Translations under genes and position numbers: made by a program
Assembly: GCF_017308985.1 (NCBI RefSeq)
Contig: NZ_JADWPE010000008.1
Coordinates: forward strand, 114,875-178,874
Direction: 5' to 3'
DNA length: 64,000 bases
From: Lysobacter changpingensis
GTDB lineage: Bacteria; Pseudomonadota; Gammaproteobacteria; Xanthomonadales; Xanthomonadaceae
Shown here: positions 29,881 through 41,544 of the stretch, piece by piece
Layout of the letters: each line of letters opens with the position of its first letter
How positions within the stretch are numbered: the stretch's first letter is position 1
The notes under the pieces: generated by a model
What the model was told of the DNA's origin: nothing
What the model saw: only the letters and a program-made list of their open reading frames with translations
Database searches by the model: none

Positions 29881-30750
29881 ATGTCCACACTCGCCCTTCC
29901 CCTCCCGCTTGCGCGCCGGGGCCGACGCCCGTTGCCGGGCTTCGGCCTGAGCCTCGGCCTCGGCCTGGCGTGGCTGAGCATCGTGGTGATGCTGCCGCTC
30001 GCGGCGTTGGCGATCCGCGCGGCGGGACTCGGCGCGGAAGGCTGGCTGCGCGCGATCCACGATCCGCGCGTGCAGGCCTCGCTGAAACTGAGCTTCACCG
30101 CGTCCTTCGCCGCCGCGCTGGTCGCCTCGGCCGCCGGCGTGCTGGTGGCGTGGGTGGTCGTGCGCTACCGCTTTCCAGGCCGGCGCCTGCTCGATGCGCT
30201 GGTCGACCTTCCGTTCGCGTTGCCCACGGCCGTCGCGGGCATCGCGCTCACCGCGATCTATTCGGCGAACGGCTGGGTCGGGCGCTTCACCGAACCGCTC
30301 GGGTTGAAGATCGCCTACACGCCGATCGGCATCGTCATCGCACTCGTCTTCATCGGCCTGCCCTTCGCCGTGCGCACCGTGCAGCCGGTGCTGGAAGCGC
30401 TGGGCCGCGAGCAGGAGGAAGCGGCGGCGTCGCTGGGCGCCTCGCGCCTCACCACCTTGCGCCGCGTGGTGCTGCCCGAACTGCTGCCGGCATTGCTCAC
30501 CGGGTTCTCGCTCGCGTTCGCGCGTGCGCTGGGCGAGTACGGGTCGGTGATCTTCATCGCCGGCAACCTGCCGTACAAGACCGAGATCGCGCCGCTGCTC
30601 ATCACGATCCGGCTGGAGGAATACGACTACCCCGGCGCGATCGCGATCGCCGCGCTGCTGCTGGTCGCGTCGTTCGTCTGCCTGCTGGCGATCAACGCCA
30701 TCCCGCTGCTGTTCGCGCATGAACGACGCGGAGCCCGCCGCGATGCATGA
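29881..30750 (+). CDS. cysT: Sulfate/thiosulfate ABC transporter permease CysT (CysU)
   Basis: A 289-aa inner-membrane permease with about six helices. ALGREQEEAAASLGASRLTTLRRVVLPELLPALL is the EAA loop that contacts CysA, and FARALGEYGSVIFIAGNLPYKTEIAPLLI is highly conserved in CysT. The ATG at 29881 is chosen because CysT proteins start shortly before the first helix. It overlaps cysW by 32 bp. Confidence 0.95.
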   Translation: MSTLALPLPLARRGRRPLPGFGLSLGLGLAWLSIVVMLPLAALAIRAAGLGAEGWLRAIHDPRVQASLKLSFTASFAAALVASAAGVLVAWVVVRYRFPGRRLLDALVDLPFALPTAVAGIALTAIYSANGWVGRFTEPLGLKIAYTPIGIVIALVFIGLPFAVRTVQPVLEALGREQEEAAASLGASRLTTLRRVVLPELLPALLTGFSLAFARALGEYGSVIFIAGNLPYKTEIAPLLITIRLEEYDYPGAIAIAALLLVASFVCLLAINAIPLLFAHERRGARRDA

Positions 30751-31597
30751 CGCCGCCCTCCGCGACCTGCAGGAACCGGCGTGGCTGCGCTGGTCGCTCA
30801 TCGCGCTCGCCGTGCTGGTGATGGCGGCGCTGGTCGTCTTGCCACTGGTGATGGTGCTCGGCGCCGCGTTCGCAGAGGGCTTCGGCAGGTGGCTCGATTC
30901 GCTCACCCAGCCCGATGCGCTGTCGGCGCTGAAGCTCACCCTGTTCACCGTGGCGATCGTGGTGCCGGTGAACGCGGGGTTCGGCCTGTTCACCGCATGG
31001 GCCATCGCGCGGTTCGAATTCCGCGGCAAGCAGTTGCTGCTGTCGCTGATCGATCTTCCGTTCGCGGTGTCGCCCGTGGTCGCCGGCCTGTGCCTGGTGC
31101 TGCTGTTCGGTTCGCACGGCTGGTTCGCCGACCTGCTGCAACGCTTCGACATCAAGATCCTGTTCGCGCGGCCGGGCATCGTGCTGGCGACGTTGTTCAT
31201 CACCTTCCCGTTCGTGGTGCGCGAGCTGATCCCGCTGATGCAGCAGCAGGGCGCGGACGAGGAACTGGCGGCGCGCTCGCTCGGTGCAGGCGGCTGGACG
31301 ATGTTCCGTCGCGTCACGCTGCCCAACATCAAATGGGGCCTGCTGTACGGCGTGCTGCTGTGTTCGGCGCGCGCGATGGGCGAGTTCGGCGCGGTGTCGG
31401 TGGTGTCCGGCCACATCCGCGGGCTCACCAACACGCTGCCGCTGCACATCGAGATCCTCTACAACGAGTTCGACAGCACCGGCGCCTTCGCCGCCGCCTC
31501 GCTGCTGGCCGGGCTCGCGCTCATCACCCTCATCCTGAAGTTCTGGCTGGAGTCCCGCCATGGCGACGCCCTTGCGAAATCCCATCGCCGACACTGA
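30719..31597 (+). CDS. cysW: Sulfate/thiosulfate ABC transporter permease CysW
   Basis: A 292-aa permease, the partner of CysT. The EAA loop is [33 protein letters not shown], followed by [37 protein letters not shown], the CysW signature. The start at 30719 gives a 32-bp overlap with cysT; a second ATG at 30743 is equally possible. It provides half of the membrane channel for sulfate import. Confidence 0.95.
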   Translation: MNDAEPAAMHDAALRDLQEPAWLRWSLIALAVLVMAALVVLPLVMVLGAAFAEGFGRWLDSLTQPDALSALKLTLFTVAIVVPVNAGFGLFTAWAIARFEFRGKQLLLSLIDLPFAVSPVVAGLCLVLLFGSHGWFADLLQRFDIKILFARPGIVLATLFITFPFVVRELIPLMQQQGADEELAARSLGAGGWTMFRRVTLPNIKWGLLYGVLLCSARAMGEFGAVSVVSGHIRGLTNTLPLHIEILYNEFDSTGAFAAASLLAGLALITLILKFWLESRHGDALAKSHRRH

Positions 31598-31733
31598 CAT
31601 CGCCGCGCCGGTGAACGCCTCCGGCAACGGCCTGCGCATCGCGCATGCGGCCGTGACGACGGCGCATTCGACCGCGTCGGCGGAACCTGTCACCCTCGGC
31701 GCCGACGGCCCCGCACGCCAGCCCCGGAGCGGC

Positions 31734-34317
<2,584 letters not shown>

Positions 34318-34372
34318 GCGCGCACTGACGCGCACTTCTCGCTATTCACTCCTTTCCTCACGGCGGGTGGCC

Positions 34373-35125
34373 ATGCAACCCAAACGAATCGCCATCGTCA
34401 CCGGCGGCAGCCGCGGCATCGGCGCTGCGACCGCGAAGCTCGCGGCGGGCGCCGGTTACCGCGTGTGCATCGCGTATCGCCATCGCGAGCAGGACGCGAA
34501 CGACGTGGTCGCCGCGATCGCGCGCGAAGGCGGCGAAGCGATGGCGGTGTGCGTCGACGTCGGCCGCGAGGCGGACGTGATGCGGTTGTTCGAAGAGGTC
34601 GACCGCCGTTTCGGCGAAGTCACGGCGCTGGTGAACAACGCGGGCATCCTCGAACGGCAGATGCGCGTGGAAGAGATGGACGCGGAGCGCCTCACGCGTG
34701 TGTTCAACGCGAACGTCGTCGGCAGCTTCCTGTGCGCGCGCGAAGCGGTGCGGCGCATGTCGACGCGGCATGGCGGTCACGGCGGCGCGATCGTCAACGT
34801 GTCCTCGGTCGCCGCGCGGCTGGGATCGCCGAACGAGTACACCGACTACGCCGCGTCGAAGGCGGCGATCGACACGCTTACGGTCGGGCTGGCGAAGGAA
34901 GTCGCGGCCGAGGGCATCCGCGTCAACTGCGTGCGCCCGGGCTCGATCTACACCGAGATCCACGCCAGCGGCGGCGAGCCGGGCCGCGTGGATCGCGTGA
35001 AGGCGCGCATCCCGATGCAGCGCGGCGGCGAAGCGGAGGAGATCGCGCGCGCGATCGTGTGGCTGCTGTCGGACGAGGCGTCGTACATGACGGGCAGCCT
35101 GGTGGATGTGGCGGGCGGGCTTTAG
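34373..35125 (+). CDS. Short-chain dehydrogenase/reductase
   Basis: A 250-aa classical SDR. TGGSRGIG (10-17) binds NAD(P); Arg36 and Arg38 in YRHREQ after strand 2 suggest NADPH preference. NNAG is at 88-91, and the catalytic residues are Ser144/145, Tyr159 and Lys163 (YAASK). VRPGSIYTEIHASGGEPGRVDRVKARIPMQRGGEAEEIA is typical of the glucose dehydrogenase/FabG-like group. It lies 55 bp after the acetyltransferase. The exact substrate is unknown. Confidence 0.88.
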   Translation: MQPKRIAIVTGGSRGIGAATAKLAAGAGYRVCIAYRHREQDANDVVAAIAREGGEAMAVCVDVGREADVMRLFEEVDRRFGEVTALVNNAGILERQMRVEEMDAERLTRVFNANVVGSFLCAREAVRRMSTRHGGHGGAIVNVSSVAARLGSPNEYTDYAASKAAIDTLTVGLAKEVAAEGIRVNCVRPGSIYTEIHASGGEPGRVDRVKARIPMQRGGEAEEIARAIVWLLSDEASYMTGSLVDVAGGL

Positions 35126-35156
35126 CTCCCAGCCACGTCCGACGAAAACGCTTTTT

Positions 35157-35227
35157 GTAGCCCGGGTAAGCGAAGCGCACCCGGGGCCCGGCGCGCTACC
35201 CGGGTGCGCTTCGCTTACCCGGGCCAC
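35157..35227. repeat. GTAG REP palindrome, copy 5
   Basis: GTAGCCCGGGTAAGCGAAGC and its inverted partner ending CCCGGGCCAC (last arm with one change from GGCTAC). It sits between the convergent SDR and beta-propeller genes. Confidence 0.85.
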
Positions 35228-35242
35228 AAGAGCGCCTGGACA

Positions 35243-36175
35243 TCACTCCACGCACCCCGCCTTCCCTTCCACCGCCGGCGCCTTCATCCGGTAAACATCC
35301 AGTTTCCCCGCGCGCGGCGACTTCGCGGTGCCACTGACGAGCAACTCGCCCGGCTTGTTCCAGTCCACCGCGGGACCCAGCGTCGTCGCGTCCGGCGTGT
35401 TGAACGACAGCGCCAGCGGCCCCGCGTCGGCGTAACGCGCGCCATCGCAATGCGCGAGGAACAACCGCACCGGCTTCGTCGCCGGGTCCTGCGAGCGCGC
35501 AATCACCAGCGTGCGGCCGTCGCCGAGCCATGCGGCGTCGAACTCGTCGGCCTTCGTGTTCACGCCAGGCACGGGCTTCGCATCGACGAACGCGTTGCCA
35601 TCCCACCGCGCGACGAACAGATCGTGCCCGCCCGCGCCGCCGTGGCCATCGCTTGCGAACAGGAGCGACCGGCCGTCGCGCGCCGGCGTCGGCGCCCATT
35701 CGTCGCCGCGCGTGTTGACGCCGCGACCGAGGTTCCGTGGCGTGCCGAAACTGCCGTCGGCGTTCACCGCCGCGCGATACAGGTCGTCGCCGCCCACGCC
35801 ACCGGGGCGGTTGGAGAAGAAGTACAGCCAGCGACCGTCCGCGCTGAACAGCGGGTCGAAGTCGTTCGCCTTCGAATTGAGCGGCAGCGGACGGGCGTCC
35901 TGCCAGCGGCCGTCCTTCAGGCGCGCCTGCCACAGATCCCAGCCGCCCGCGCCGCCTTCACGATCGGTGCTGCCCCAGACGATATGCTGGCCGTCCGGGC
36001 TGACGCTGCCGCGGATCTCGCTGGCCCTGGTCGACACCACGCCCATGCCTTCGATGCCGAACTCGGACAGGAAGGCCGCAGCCGGCCCGGACAGCGCGAT
36101 CGCGCACGCCACGCCGGGCGCCAGGATGTGCCGGAACCGGCGGCGCCTTCGAACCAAGGCCGGGACGTGTGGCAT
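35243..36175 (-). CDS. Exported WD40-like (PD40) beta-propeller protein
   Basis: A 310-aa protein with an N-terminal export signal (basic MPHVPALVRRRRRFRH, hydrophobic ILAPGVACAIALSGPAAA). The mature part contains repeated PD40 blades of the form SPDGQHIVWGST, SADGRWLYFFSNRPGGVGGDDLYR, ARDGRSLLFASDGHGGAGGHDLFVAR and LGDGRTLVIARS, as in TolB and peptidoglycan-associated OmpA-type proteins. It lacks an OmpA or peptidase domain, so it is probably a periplasmic binding or scaffold propeller. It is divergent from aroE with a gap of 47 bp. Confidence 0.85.
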   Translation of the reverse strand: MPHVPALVRRRRRFRHILAPGVACAIALSGPAAAFLSEFGIEGMGVVSTRASEIRGSVSPDGQHIVWGSTDREGGAGGWDLWQARLKDGRWQDARPLPLNSKANDFDPLFSADGRWLYFFSNRPGGVGGDDLYRAAVNADGSFGTPRNLGRGVNTRGDEWAPTPARDGRSLLFASDGHGGAGGHDLFVARWDGNAFVDAKPVPGVNTKADEFDAAWLGDGRTLVIARSQDPATKPVRLFLAHCDGARYADAGPLALSFNTPDATTLGPAVDWNKPGELLVSGTAKSPRAGKLDVYRMKAPAVEGKAGCVE

Positions 36176-36222
36176 CGTGCGTCTCCTGAGTGTGTGAACT
36201 CCAGTCTATGCGAGGGTCCCCC

Positions 36223-37098
36223 GTGTCCAACTTCGCCTCCGTCGCAAATCCGGCCGCGGTCAAGCGCTTCGCCGTCATCGGCCATCCGGTCGCGCATTCG
36301 CTGTCGCCGCGCATCCACGCGGCGTTCGGCCGGCAGGCGGGCATCGCGCTGGAATACACCGCGATGGACGCGCCGCCGGAGTTGTTCGACGCGATCGTCG
36401 CGGAGTTCGCGGCCGAAGGCGGCCTCGGCGCCAACGTCACGCTTCCGCACAAGAACCGCGCGGTCCCGGTCTGCACGACGCTGACCGAACGCGCGCGCCG
36501 CGCCGGCGCGGTGAACACGCTGGTGCGCACCGCCACCGGCTGGGAAGGCGACAACACCGACGGCGTCGGCCTGGTGCGCGACCTCACCGAACGCCAGGGC
36601 CTGGACCTGCGCTCGCGCCGCACGCTGCTGATCGGCGCCGGCGGGGCCGCGCGTGGCGTCGCGCCGGCGTTGCTGGATGCGGGGATCGGCGATCTCTACA
36701 TCGTCAACCGCACGCCCGAGCGCGCCGATGCGCTGGCCGACGCGCTGGCGATGCCCGGCCGCGTGCACCCGCGTTACCTGCGCGACGTCGACACGCTGGG
36801 CACGTTCGACCTGATCGTGAACGCGACCTCCGCCGCGCGCGCCGACGGCCTGCCGTCGCTGCCGATCGCGCTGGCGAATCCGCGCACCGCGGCGGTGGAC
36901 CTGAGCTATGGCGAGGTGGCGATTCCGTTCCTCGCCTGGGCGCGCGCGGCCGGCGCGCACGACTGCATCGACGGCCTGGGCATGCTGGTGGAACAGGCGG
37001 CGGAAAGCTTCCTGCGCTGGCACGGCGTGCGTCCGGAAACGGACGAGGTGTACGAGATCCTGCGCGAACATCGCGCCGAACTCGTCACCGCCGACTGA
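36223..37098 (+). CDS. aroE: Shikimate dehydrogenase
   Basis: A 291-aa enzyme reducing 3-dehydroshikimate with NADPH in the chorismate pathway. Shikimate is bound by SLSP (26-29), catalytic Lys77 in [10 protein letters not shown] and Asp113 in NTDG. The NADP-binding loop is [14 protein letters not shown], followed by NRTPERA. The GTG at 36223 is preferred because GAGGG lies just upstream; an ATG at 36208 in frame is the alternative. Chorismate is also the substrate of the XanB2-like protein in this window. Confidence 0.95.
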   Translation: MSNFASVANPAAVKRFAVIGHPVAHSLSPRIHAAFGRQAGIALEYTAMDAPPELFDAIVAEFAAEGGLGANVTLPHKNRAVPVCTTLTERARRAGAVNTLVRTATGWEGDNTDGVGLVRDLTERQGLDLRSRRTLLIGAGGAARGVAPALLDAGIGDLYIVNRTPERADALADALAMPGRVHPRYLRDVDTLGTFDLIVNATSAARADGLPSLPIALANPRTAAVDLSYGEVAIPFLAWARAAGAHDCIDGLGMLVEQAAESFLRWHGVRPETDEVYEILREHRAELVTAD

Positions 37099-37108
37099 GC
37101 AAACCGTC

Positions 37109-37369
37109 ATGGACTGTCGCGCCGGCTGCGGCGCGTGCTGCATCGCGCCGTCGATCAGCTCGCCGATTCCGGGAATGCCGCATGGCAAACCCGCCGGCAT
37201 GCCGTGCGTGCAGCTGGACGACGAGTATCGCTGCCGCTTGTTCGGCTCGCCCGAACGGCCGGCGTTCTGCGCGTCGCTGCGGCCCCAGGCGGAGATGTGC
37301 GGGGGGTCGCGTGAGGCGGCGATGGAGACGTTGCTGGAGCTGGAGCGGTTGACGCGGCCGGCGGGGTGA
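37109..37369 (+). CDS. YkgJ-type cysteine cluster protein (86 aa)
   Basis: An 86-aa protein beginning [33 protein letters not shown], with further Cys in YRCRLFG, FCASLRP and EMCGG. The CxxxCGxCC arrangement is that of the CxxCxxCC / YkgJ family, which probably binds zinc or an Fe-S cluster. It starts 10 bp after aroE and is likely cotranscribed with it. The function of the family is unknown. Confidence 0.88.
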   Translation: MDCRAGCGACCIAPSISSPIPGMPHGKPAGMPCVQLDDEYRCRLFGSPERPAFCASLRPQAEMCGGSREAAMETLLELERLTRPAG

Positions 37370-37413
37370 TTGGGCGAGATCGGGGCTGTGCGAATTTCAC
37401 CGCACCCGTTTTT

Positions 37414-37508
37414 GTAGCCGGGTAAGCGAAGCGCACCCGGGTTCGAAGCACCGGAGCGCTACGGAGCGCTGTACGGCTCCCCGGGTGCGCTCCGCTTACC
37501 CGGGCTAC
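37414..37508. repeat. GTAG REP palindrome, copy 6 (long spacer)
   Basis: The left monomer starts GTAGCCGGGTAAGCGAAGC (one C lost) and the right ends TTACCCGGGCTAC. The spacer is about 40 bp and contains its own small repeat GGAGCGCTACGGAGCGCT. It lies between convergent genes. Confidence 0.8.
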
Positions 37509-37617
37509 AAGAGCGGCACCGTCTTCCCGAGAAGATCGTGGAGCCGTCGATGGAGTGCCCCGAAGCGGGAGCGCAAGCGGAAACAAAACCCCCATCGCCC
37601 CACACCACGGACAACCC

Positions 37618-38931
37618 CTACAACAACCCGTCCCGCTTCACCGCCAGATACCGCTCCACCAGCGACGCCGCAAGCTCGTTGCACGCCACGTCCAGCACCA
37701 TCACGCCATGGTTGCGCAGCGCCTCGTGCGCCGCGTTGCGCTGTTCCAGGTACTGCGCCGTCGCGCCCGCGCGGATCGCGCCCGGGAGGTCCTGCACCGG
37801 TTCGGCCAGCGCCGCGTCGAGCGAGCCTTCGCGCAGACTCGCCACGCAGACCAGGTGCCGCTTGCGCAGCATCGTCACCGCCGCGAGCAGGTCGTCCATG
37901 TCCTCGTCGCGCAGGTTCGTCACCAGCATCACCAGCGAACGCCGCCGCTGCCGCACCGACAGATCCGTCGCCGCGGCGAGGAAGTCCGTCGCCACCGGCT
38001 GCGGCTGCAACGCGTAGGTCGCGCGCAGCAGTTCGTCGATCGCGCCCACGCCGCGGCGCGGCGGCACCCACGCGCCGGCGCCGCCGCTGGCGAGCAGGCC
38101 CACCGCATCGCCCTGCCGCAGCGCGAGATACGCCACCACCAGCGCCGCATCGAGCACGTGGTCGAAATGCGCCAGCTCGCCGTCGCGCGCGAGCAGGCGG
38201 CGGCCGGTGTCGAGCAGCAGCACCAGTTGCTGGTTCTTCTCGTCCTGGTACTCGCGCGAGATCAACCGGCGCGCCCGCGCCGTCGCCTTCCAGTCGATCT
38301 GCCGCAGGCTGTCGCCGATGCGGTATTCGCGCATCTGGTGGAAATCGGTGCCTTCACCGCGCCGCCGCCGCAGATGCGCGCCCACCAGCCGCGACGCCTG
38401 CTCCGCGCTGAACATCGCGAACTTCGCCAGCGGCGCGAAGTTGGGGAACACCCGCACGTCCTGCGCATCGCCCGCCACGCGCGACTGCCACCATAGCCGC
38501 AGCGGCGAATGCAGGCGCAGTTGCACGCCGTCGAAGCGGAAATCGCCGCGCGCATTGGCGCGCAGGTGGTAGTCGAAGCTCGCCTGTTCGCCGCGACGCA
38601 GCGACAGGCGACGCGGCAATCCCTGCATGCGCCAGCCGCCGGGATGCAGGTCGAACACGTCCAGGCGCTGGCGTCCGGCGCCTTCGAGCACAAGCGTCAC
38701 CGGCCGCTCGATGCCGATCGGCCAGGTATCGGCGAGACGCCGTTCGACATGCGGCGTCGGCGCGCGCCAGAGCAGCGCGAGATCGAGCAGCAGCAGGCCC
38801 AGCAGCGCAAGGCCGGCGAGCGTCCACGAATGCGCCGTCGCCACGCCGAACGCCACCGCAAGCCCGTGCATCGACCACAGCACGAACAGTGCGAGCGCGA
38901 CCGGCGCGGGGCGAGGCAATGCTAGAACCAC
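37618..38931 (-). CDS. DUF58 domain membrane-associated protein
   Basis: A 437-aa protein. Two hydrophobic helices lie near the N-terminus (ALALFVLWSMHGLAVAFGVA and AGLALLGLLLLDLALLW). The DUF58 core is GEGTDFHQMREYRIGDSLRQIDWKATAR, followed by a VWA-like fold with LVLLLDTGRRL. DUF58 proteins pair with MoxR ATPases. The start is taken as GTG at 38931, with GGAGGA upstream; it overlaps the DUF2628 gene. The frame is open well beyond, but that region codes for the DUF2628 gene in another frame. Confidence 0.88.
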   Translation of the reverse strand: MVLALPRPAPVALALFVLWSMHGLAVAFGVATAHSWTLAGLALLGLLLLDLALLWRAPTPHVERRLADTWPIGIERPVTLVLEGAGRQRLDVFDLHPGGWRMQGLPRRLSLRRGEQASFDYHLRANARGDFRFDGVQLRLHSPLRLWWQSRVAGDAQDVRVFPNFAPLAKFAMFSAEQASRLVGAHLRRRRGEGTDFHQMREYRIGDSLRQIDWKATARARRLISREYQDEKNQQLVLLLDTGRRLLARDGELAHFDHVLDAALVVAYLALRQGDAVGLLASGGAGAWVPPRRGVGAIDELLRATYALQPQPVATDFLAAATDLSVRQRRRSLVMLVTNLRDEDMDDLLAAVTMLRKRHLVCVASLREGSLDAALAEPVQDLPGAIRAGATAQYLEQRNAAHEALRNHGVMVLDVACNELAASLVERYLAVKRDGLL

Positions 38932-39356
38932 GGCTCCTCCCCGAGCACCTTCTTGCGGTAGTACAGGATGCCGGCGCGCATCGCGTACACGGCCGCGCTG
39001 CCGTAGCCGGCCGCCTTGCCCAGGAAGTCCAGCCCGGCCAGCGCGGCGATGAACGCGATGAGGAACGCGACGCCGAAGTAGGCGATCGCCGGCCGCCACA
39101 AACCCTTGCACAGGTAATAGATCGGGCCGAAGAAGAAGCCCAGGACACTGAAGTTGATCGACATGCGCTCGCCGAACGTGAGATCGCGCAGGTGCGGCAG
39201 CTCGGGGCCGCCGGCCTTGTCGATCAGCCGGAAGCGGCGCTTCCACGTGGCCGACACGCGCAGCGCGTCGATCGCGTCGCGTTCCGGGCGCGGCGCCGCG
39301 GCGGCGTCCGCGCGGGACATCGGCGCGACTTCATACGGGTTGTAGGACTCGTTCAC
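38922..39356 (-). CDS. DUF2628 family membrane protein
   Basis: A 144-aa protein with a GTG start preceded by GGAGCG. The N-terminal half is soluble (MNESYNPYEVAPMSRADAAA), followed by LTFGERMSINFSVLGFFFGPIYYLCKGLWRPAI, the DUF2628 signature, and two or three hydrophobic segments (about 68-85 and 90-110). It sits between the moxR-like and DUF58 genes, where it is not part of the minimal MoxR module. Function unknown. Confidence 0.82.
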   Translation of the reverse strand: MNESYNPYEVAPMSRADAAAAPRPERDAIDALRVSATWKRRFRLIDKAGGPELPHLRDLTFGERMSINFSVLGFFFGPIYYLCKGLWRPAIAYFGVAFLIAFIAALAGLDFLGKAAGYGSAAVYAMRAGILYYRKKVLGEEPWF

Positions 39357-39389
39357 GCGTTCGCTCCTTCGATCGGTGGGTGGATGCGC

Positions 39390-40385
39390 TTACTTCCGCG
39401 GCGCCTCGACCTTCGCCAGCAACGCGTGCAGCACGTCGTCCGGCGACTGGCCTTCGATCTGCAGCTCCGGCGCCAGCGCGATGCGATGGCGCAGCGCGGG
39501 CTTGGCGATCTCACGGACGTCGTCGGGCGTGACGAAATCCCGGCCCGACAACACGGCCTGCGCGCGTGCCGCACGCACCAGCGCGAGGCTGCCGCGCGGG
39601 CCGGCGCCGAGCGCGATGCCGGCCCAGTCGCGCGTCGCGGCGACGATGCGCACCGCGTAGTCGATCACCGCATCGTCCACGGCGACCCGCGCGGTGCCGG
39701 CCTGCATGGCGACGATCTCCTGCGGCCCGAGCACGCGCGCCACCTGCGACAGGTCGAAGTCCGACGCCGCGCGGCCCTGGCTCACCGCGGCGACCATGCG
39801 CTTCTCGTCGGCGCGCGTGGGATAGCCGATCAGCACCTTCAGCAGGAAGCGGTCCAGCTGCGCTTCGGGCAGCGGGTACGTGCCCTCCTGCTCGACCGGG
39901 TTCTGCGTGGCGAGCGTGAGGAACGGCGGCGTCAGCTGGAAGCTGTGGCCTTCGATGGTGACCTGCAGTTCCTGCATCGCCTCCAGCAGCGCCGACTGCG
40001 TCTTCGCCGGCGCGCGGTTGATTTCGTCGGCCAGCAGCAGGTGGGTGAACACCGGGCCGCGACGGATGTTGAACGTCTCGGTCTTCGGGTTCCACACGGC
40101 GTGGCCGCTGATGTCGCTGGGCATCAGGTCCGGCGTGAACTGCACGCGCGCGAAGCTGCAATCGATCGCTCGCGACAGCGCGCGCACCAGCAGCGTCTTG
40201 CCCAGGCCCGGCACGCCTTCGATCAGCACGTGGCCGCCGGCGAGCAGCGCGATCAGGATCTGGTCGAGCGCCGCTTCCTGTCCGATGAAGGCCTTGCCGA
40301 CCTCGTCGCGCACCGCGGCCGCACGCGCGGCCAGGGCTTCGCCGGTGATCGGAACGAGGGGAGCGGGAGCGGCGTCGGCGTTCAT
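39390..40385 (-). CDS. MoxR-family AAA+ ATPase
   Basis: A 331-aa ATPase. Walker A is GVPGLGKT (57-64), Walker B LLLADEINR (116-124), and sensor 1 lies in LTLATQNPVEQEGTYPLPEAQLDRF, which is diagnostic for MoxR/AAA_3 proteins. The C-terminal lid follows (VTPDDVREIAKPALRHRI). MoxR ATPases act as chaperones that remodel partner VWA/DUF58 proteins. Position in a run with DUF58, DUF4350, DUF4129 and SpoIIM genes fits that role. Confidence 0.93.
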   Translation of the reverse strand: MNADAAPAPLVPITGEALAARAAAVRDEVGKAFIGQEAALDQILIALLAGGHVLIEGVPGLGKTLLVRALSRAIDCSFARVQFTPDLMPSDISGHAVWNPKTETFNIRRGPVFTHLLLADEINRAPAKTQSALLEAMQELQVTIEGHSFQLTPPFLTLATQNPVEQEGTYPLPEAQLDRFLLKVLIGYPTRADEKRMVAAVSQGRAASDFDLSQVARVLGPQEIVAMQAGTARVAVDDAVIDYAVRIVAATRDWAGIALGAGPRGSLALVRAARAQAVLSGRDFVTPDDVREIAKPALRHRIALAPELQIEGQSPDDVLHALLAKVEAPRK

Positions 40386-40407
40386 GGTGTGGTTTCCCGG
40401 TCGAAAG

Positions 40408-41544
40408 TCAGAGTGAGTTGCGCATGCGCATCAGCAGCGCGATGCGGCTGCGGAACGCGGCGTGGTCGCGCGCGATGGGCGTGGAGAGGGCGTCGCGGAT
40501 CTCGCCCGGCGACAGGCCGAAGCGTTCGGACAGCATCGCCGCCTGCGCATCGCCTTCCAGCGCGGCGGCCTGCGGATCGCGACGGCGAAGGCGCGCGAGG
40601 AAGGCCTTGCGCGCGGCTTCGTGCAGCAGGTGCGCGTAGCCGTAGCGGTAGACGTGTTCGCCGCTGGCGGTGACGTGCTCCAGCAGCGAGCGCCGCTCCA
40701 CCGCGGGCGAGGCCAGCAGCGGGCCGAAGCGCTGCGAGCGCCGCCACAGCCACGCCAGCAGCGCGAGCAGCAACGGCAGCCAGATGCGCCAGTGGTCGCG
40801 CGCCAGCGTCATCCAGAACGACGGCATCCGCGCTTCGTAGATGAGGTGCACGGTGCCGGCGCGGTAGTTCGGATCGAGCAGCTGCCGCGTCAGCGCGATG
40901 TGCGGACCGTCCTTCAGCGAATCGTTGTCGAGGAAATCGAAGTCGGACAGCACGTCGAGCGTGCCGCGCCCGTGCGGAACGCGTACGAAGACGTAGCCGA
41001 TGTCCGGCTCGCCCCAATGCAGCGACGCGGTCGATTCGAGGTCCTCGACGTCGAGGCGACGGCCGCGGCAGAACTCGACGTGCGGATCCTCGCCTTGCAC
41101 GTCCAGGCCGGCGCAGAGCTGGTCGGAACGCGGATACACCCCGAACGCCTCGAGCACCGGCAGCGGTTGCTCCAGGTCCAGCGGTCCCGGCGGTGGCGTG
41201 CGCAGCAGCAGGTGGCCGCCGCGCTCGACCCATTCCAGCAGCGCGGCCGAGTCCTTCGCGGTGAGCGTGCGCGGGTCGTTGTAGAGCAGCACGGTGTCGC
41301 GCGGTCCGAGCGTCACGCCGTCCAGCTGCAGGCGCGCGCGCGCCTGCGCCTTCACGCCGTCGGCGATCAGCGCCAGCTTGAGCACGTACAGCGGATTGCG
41401 CCTGGCCTCGCCGGTGCGCGGCAGGTCGACCCATTCCTCGGTGCGTTCGTAATTGTGCTGCCACCACGCGTAGCCGGCCGCCAGCGCCGCGAGGACGGCG
41501 ACGGCGAGGAGCGCGATCAGTCCGTGCCTGCGCGTGAGCCTCAT
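40408..41544 (-). CDS. DUF4350 domain membrane protein
   Basis: A 378-aa protein anchored by an N-terminal helix (about 9-28) and a second helix near residue 255 (WRIWLPLLLALLAWLWRRSQRFG). Between them lies a Rossmann-like DUF4350 domain with DTVLLYNDPRTLTAKDSAALLEWVERGGHLLLRTP. The cytoplasmic tail has HVTASGEHVYRYGYAHLLHEAARKAFLARLRRRDP. It overlaps the DUF4129 gene by 4 bp. Members occur only in MoxR/DUF58 operons; the biochemical role is unknown. Confidence 0.85.
   Translation of the reverse strand: MRLTRRHGLIALLAVAVLAALAAGYAWWQHNYERTEEWVDLPRTGEARRNPLYVLKLALIADGVKAQARARLQLDGVTLGPRDTVLLYNDPRTLTAKDSAALLEWVERGGHLLLRTPPPGPLDLEQPLPVLEAFGVYPRSDQLCAGLDVQGEDPHVEFCRGRRLDVEDLESTASLHWGEPDIGYVFVRVPHGRGTLDVLSDFDFLDNDSLKDGPHIALTRQLLDPNYRAGTVHLIYEARMPSFWMTLARDHWRIWLPLLLALLAWLWRRSQRFGPLLASPAVERRSLLEHVTASGEHVYRYGYAHLLHEAARKAFLARLRRRDPQAAALEGDAQAAMLSERFGLSPGEIRDALSTPIARDHAAFRSRIALLMRMRNSL

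Noticed and set aside
31560..31733. N-terminal extension of CysA back to the ATG at 31560.
   Set aside because: The 58 extra residues are low-complexity and absent from the usual CysA N-terminus, while the ATG at 31734 has a GGAG site; kept only as an alternative.
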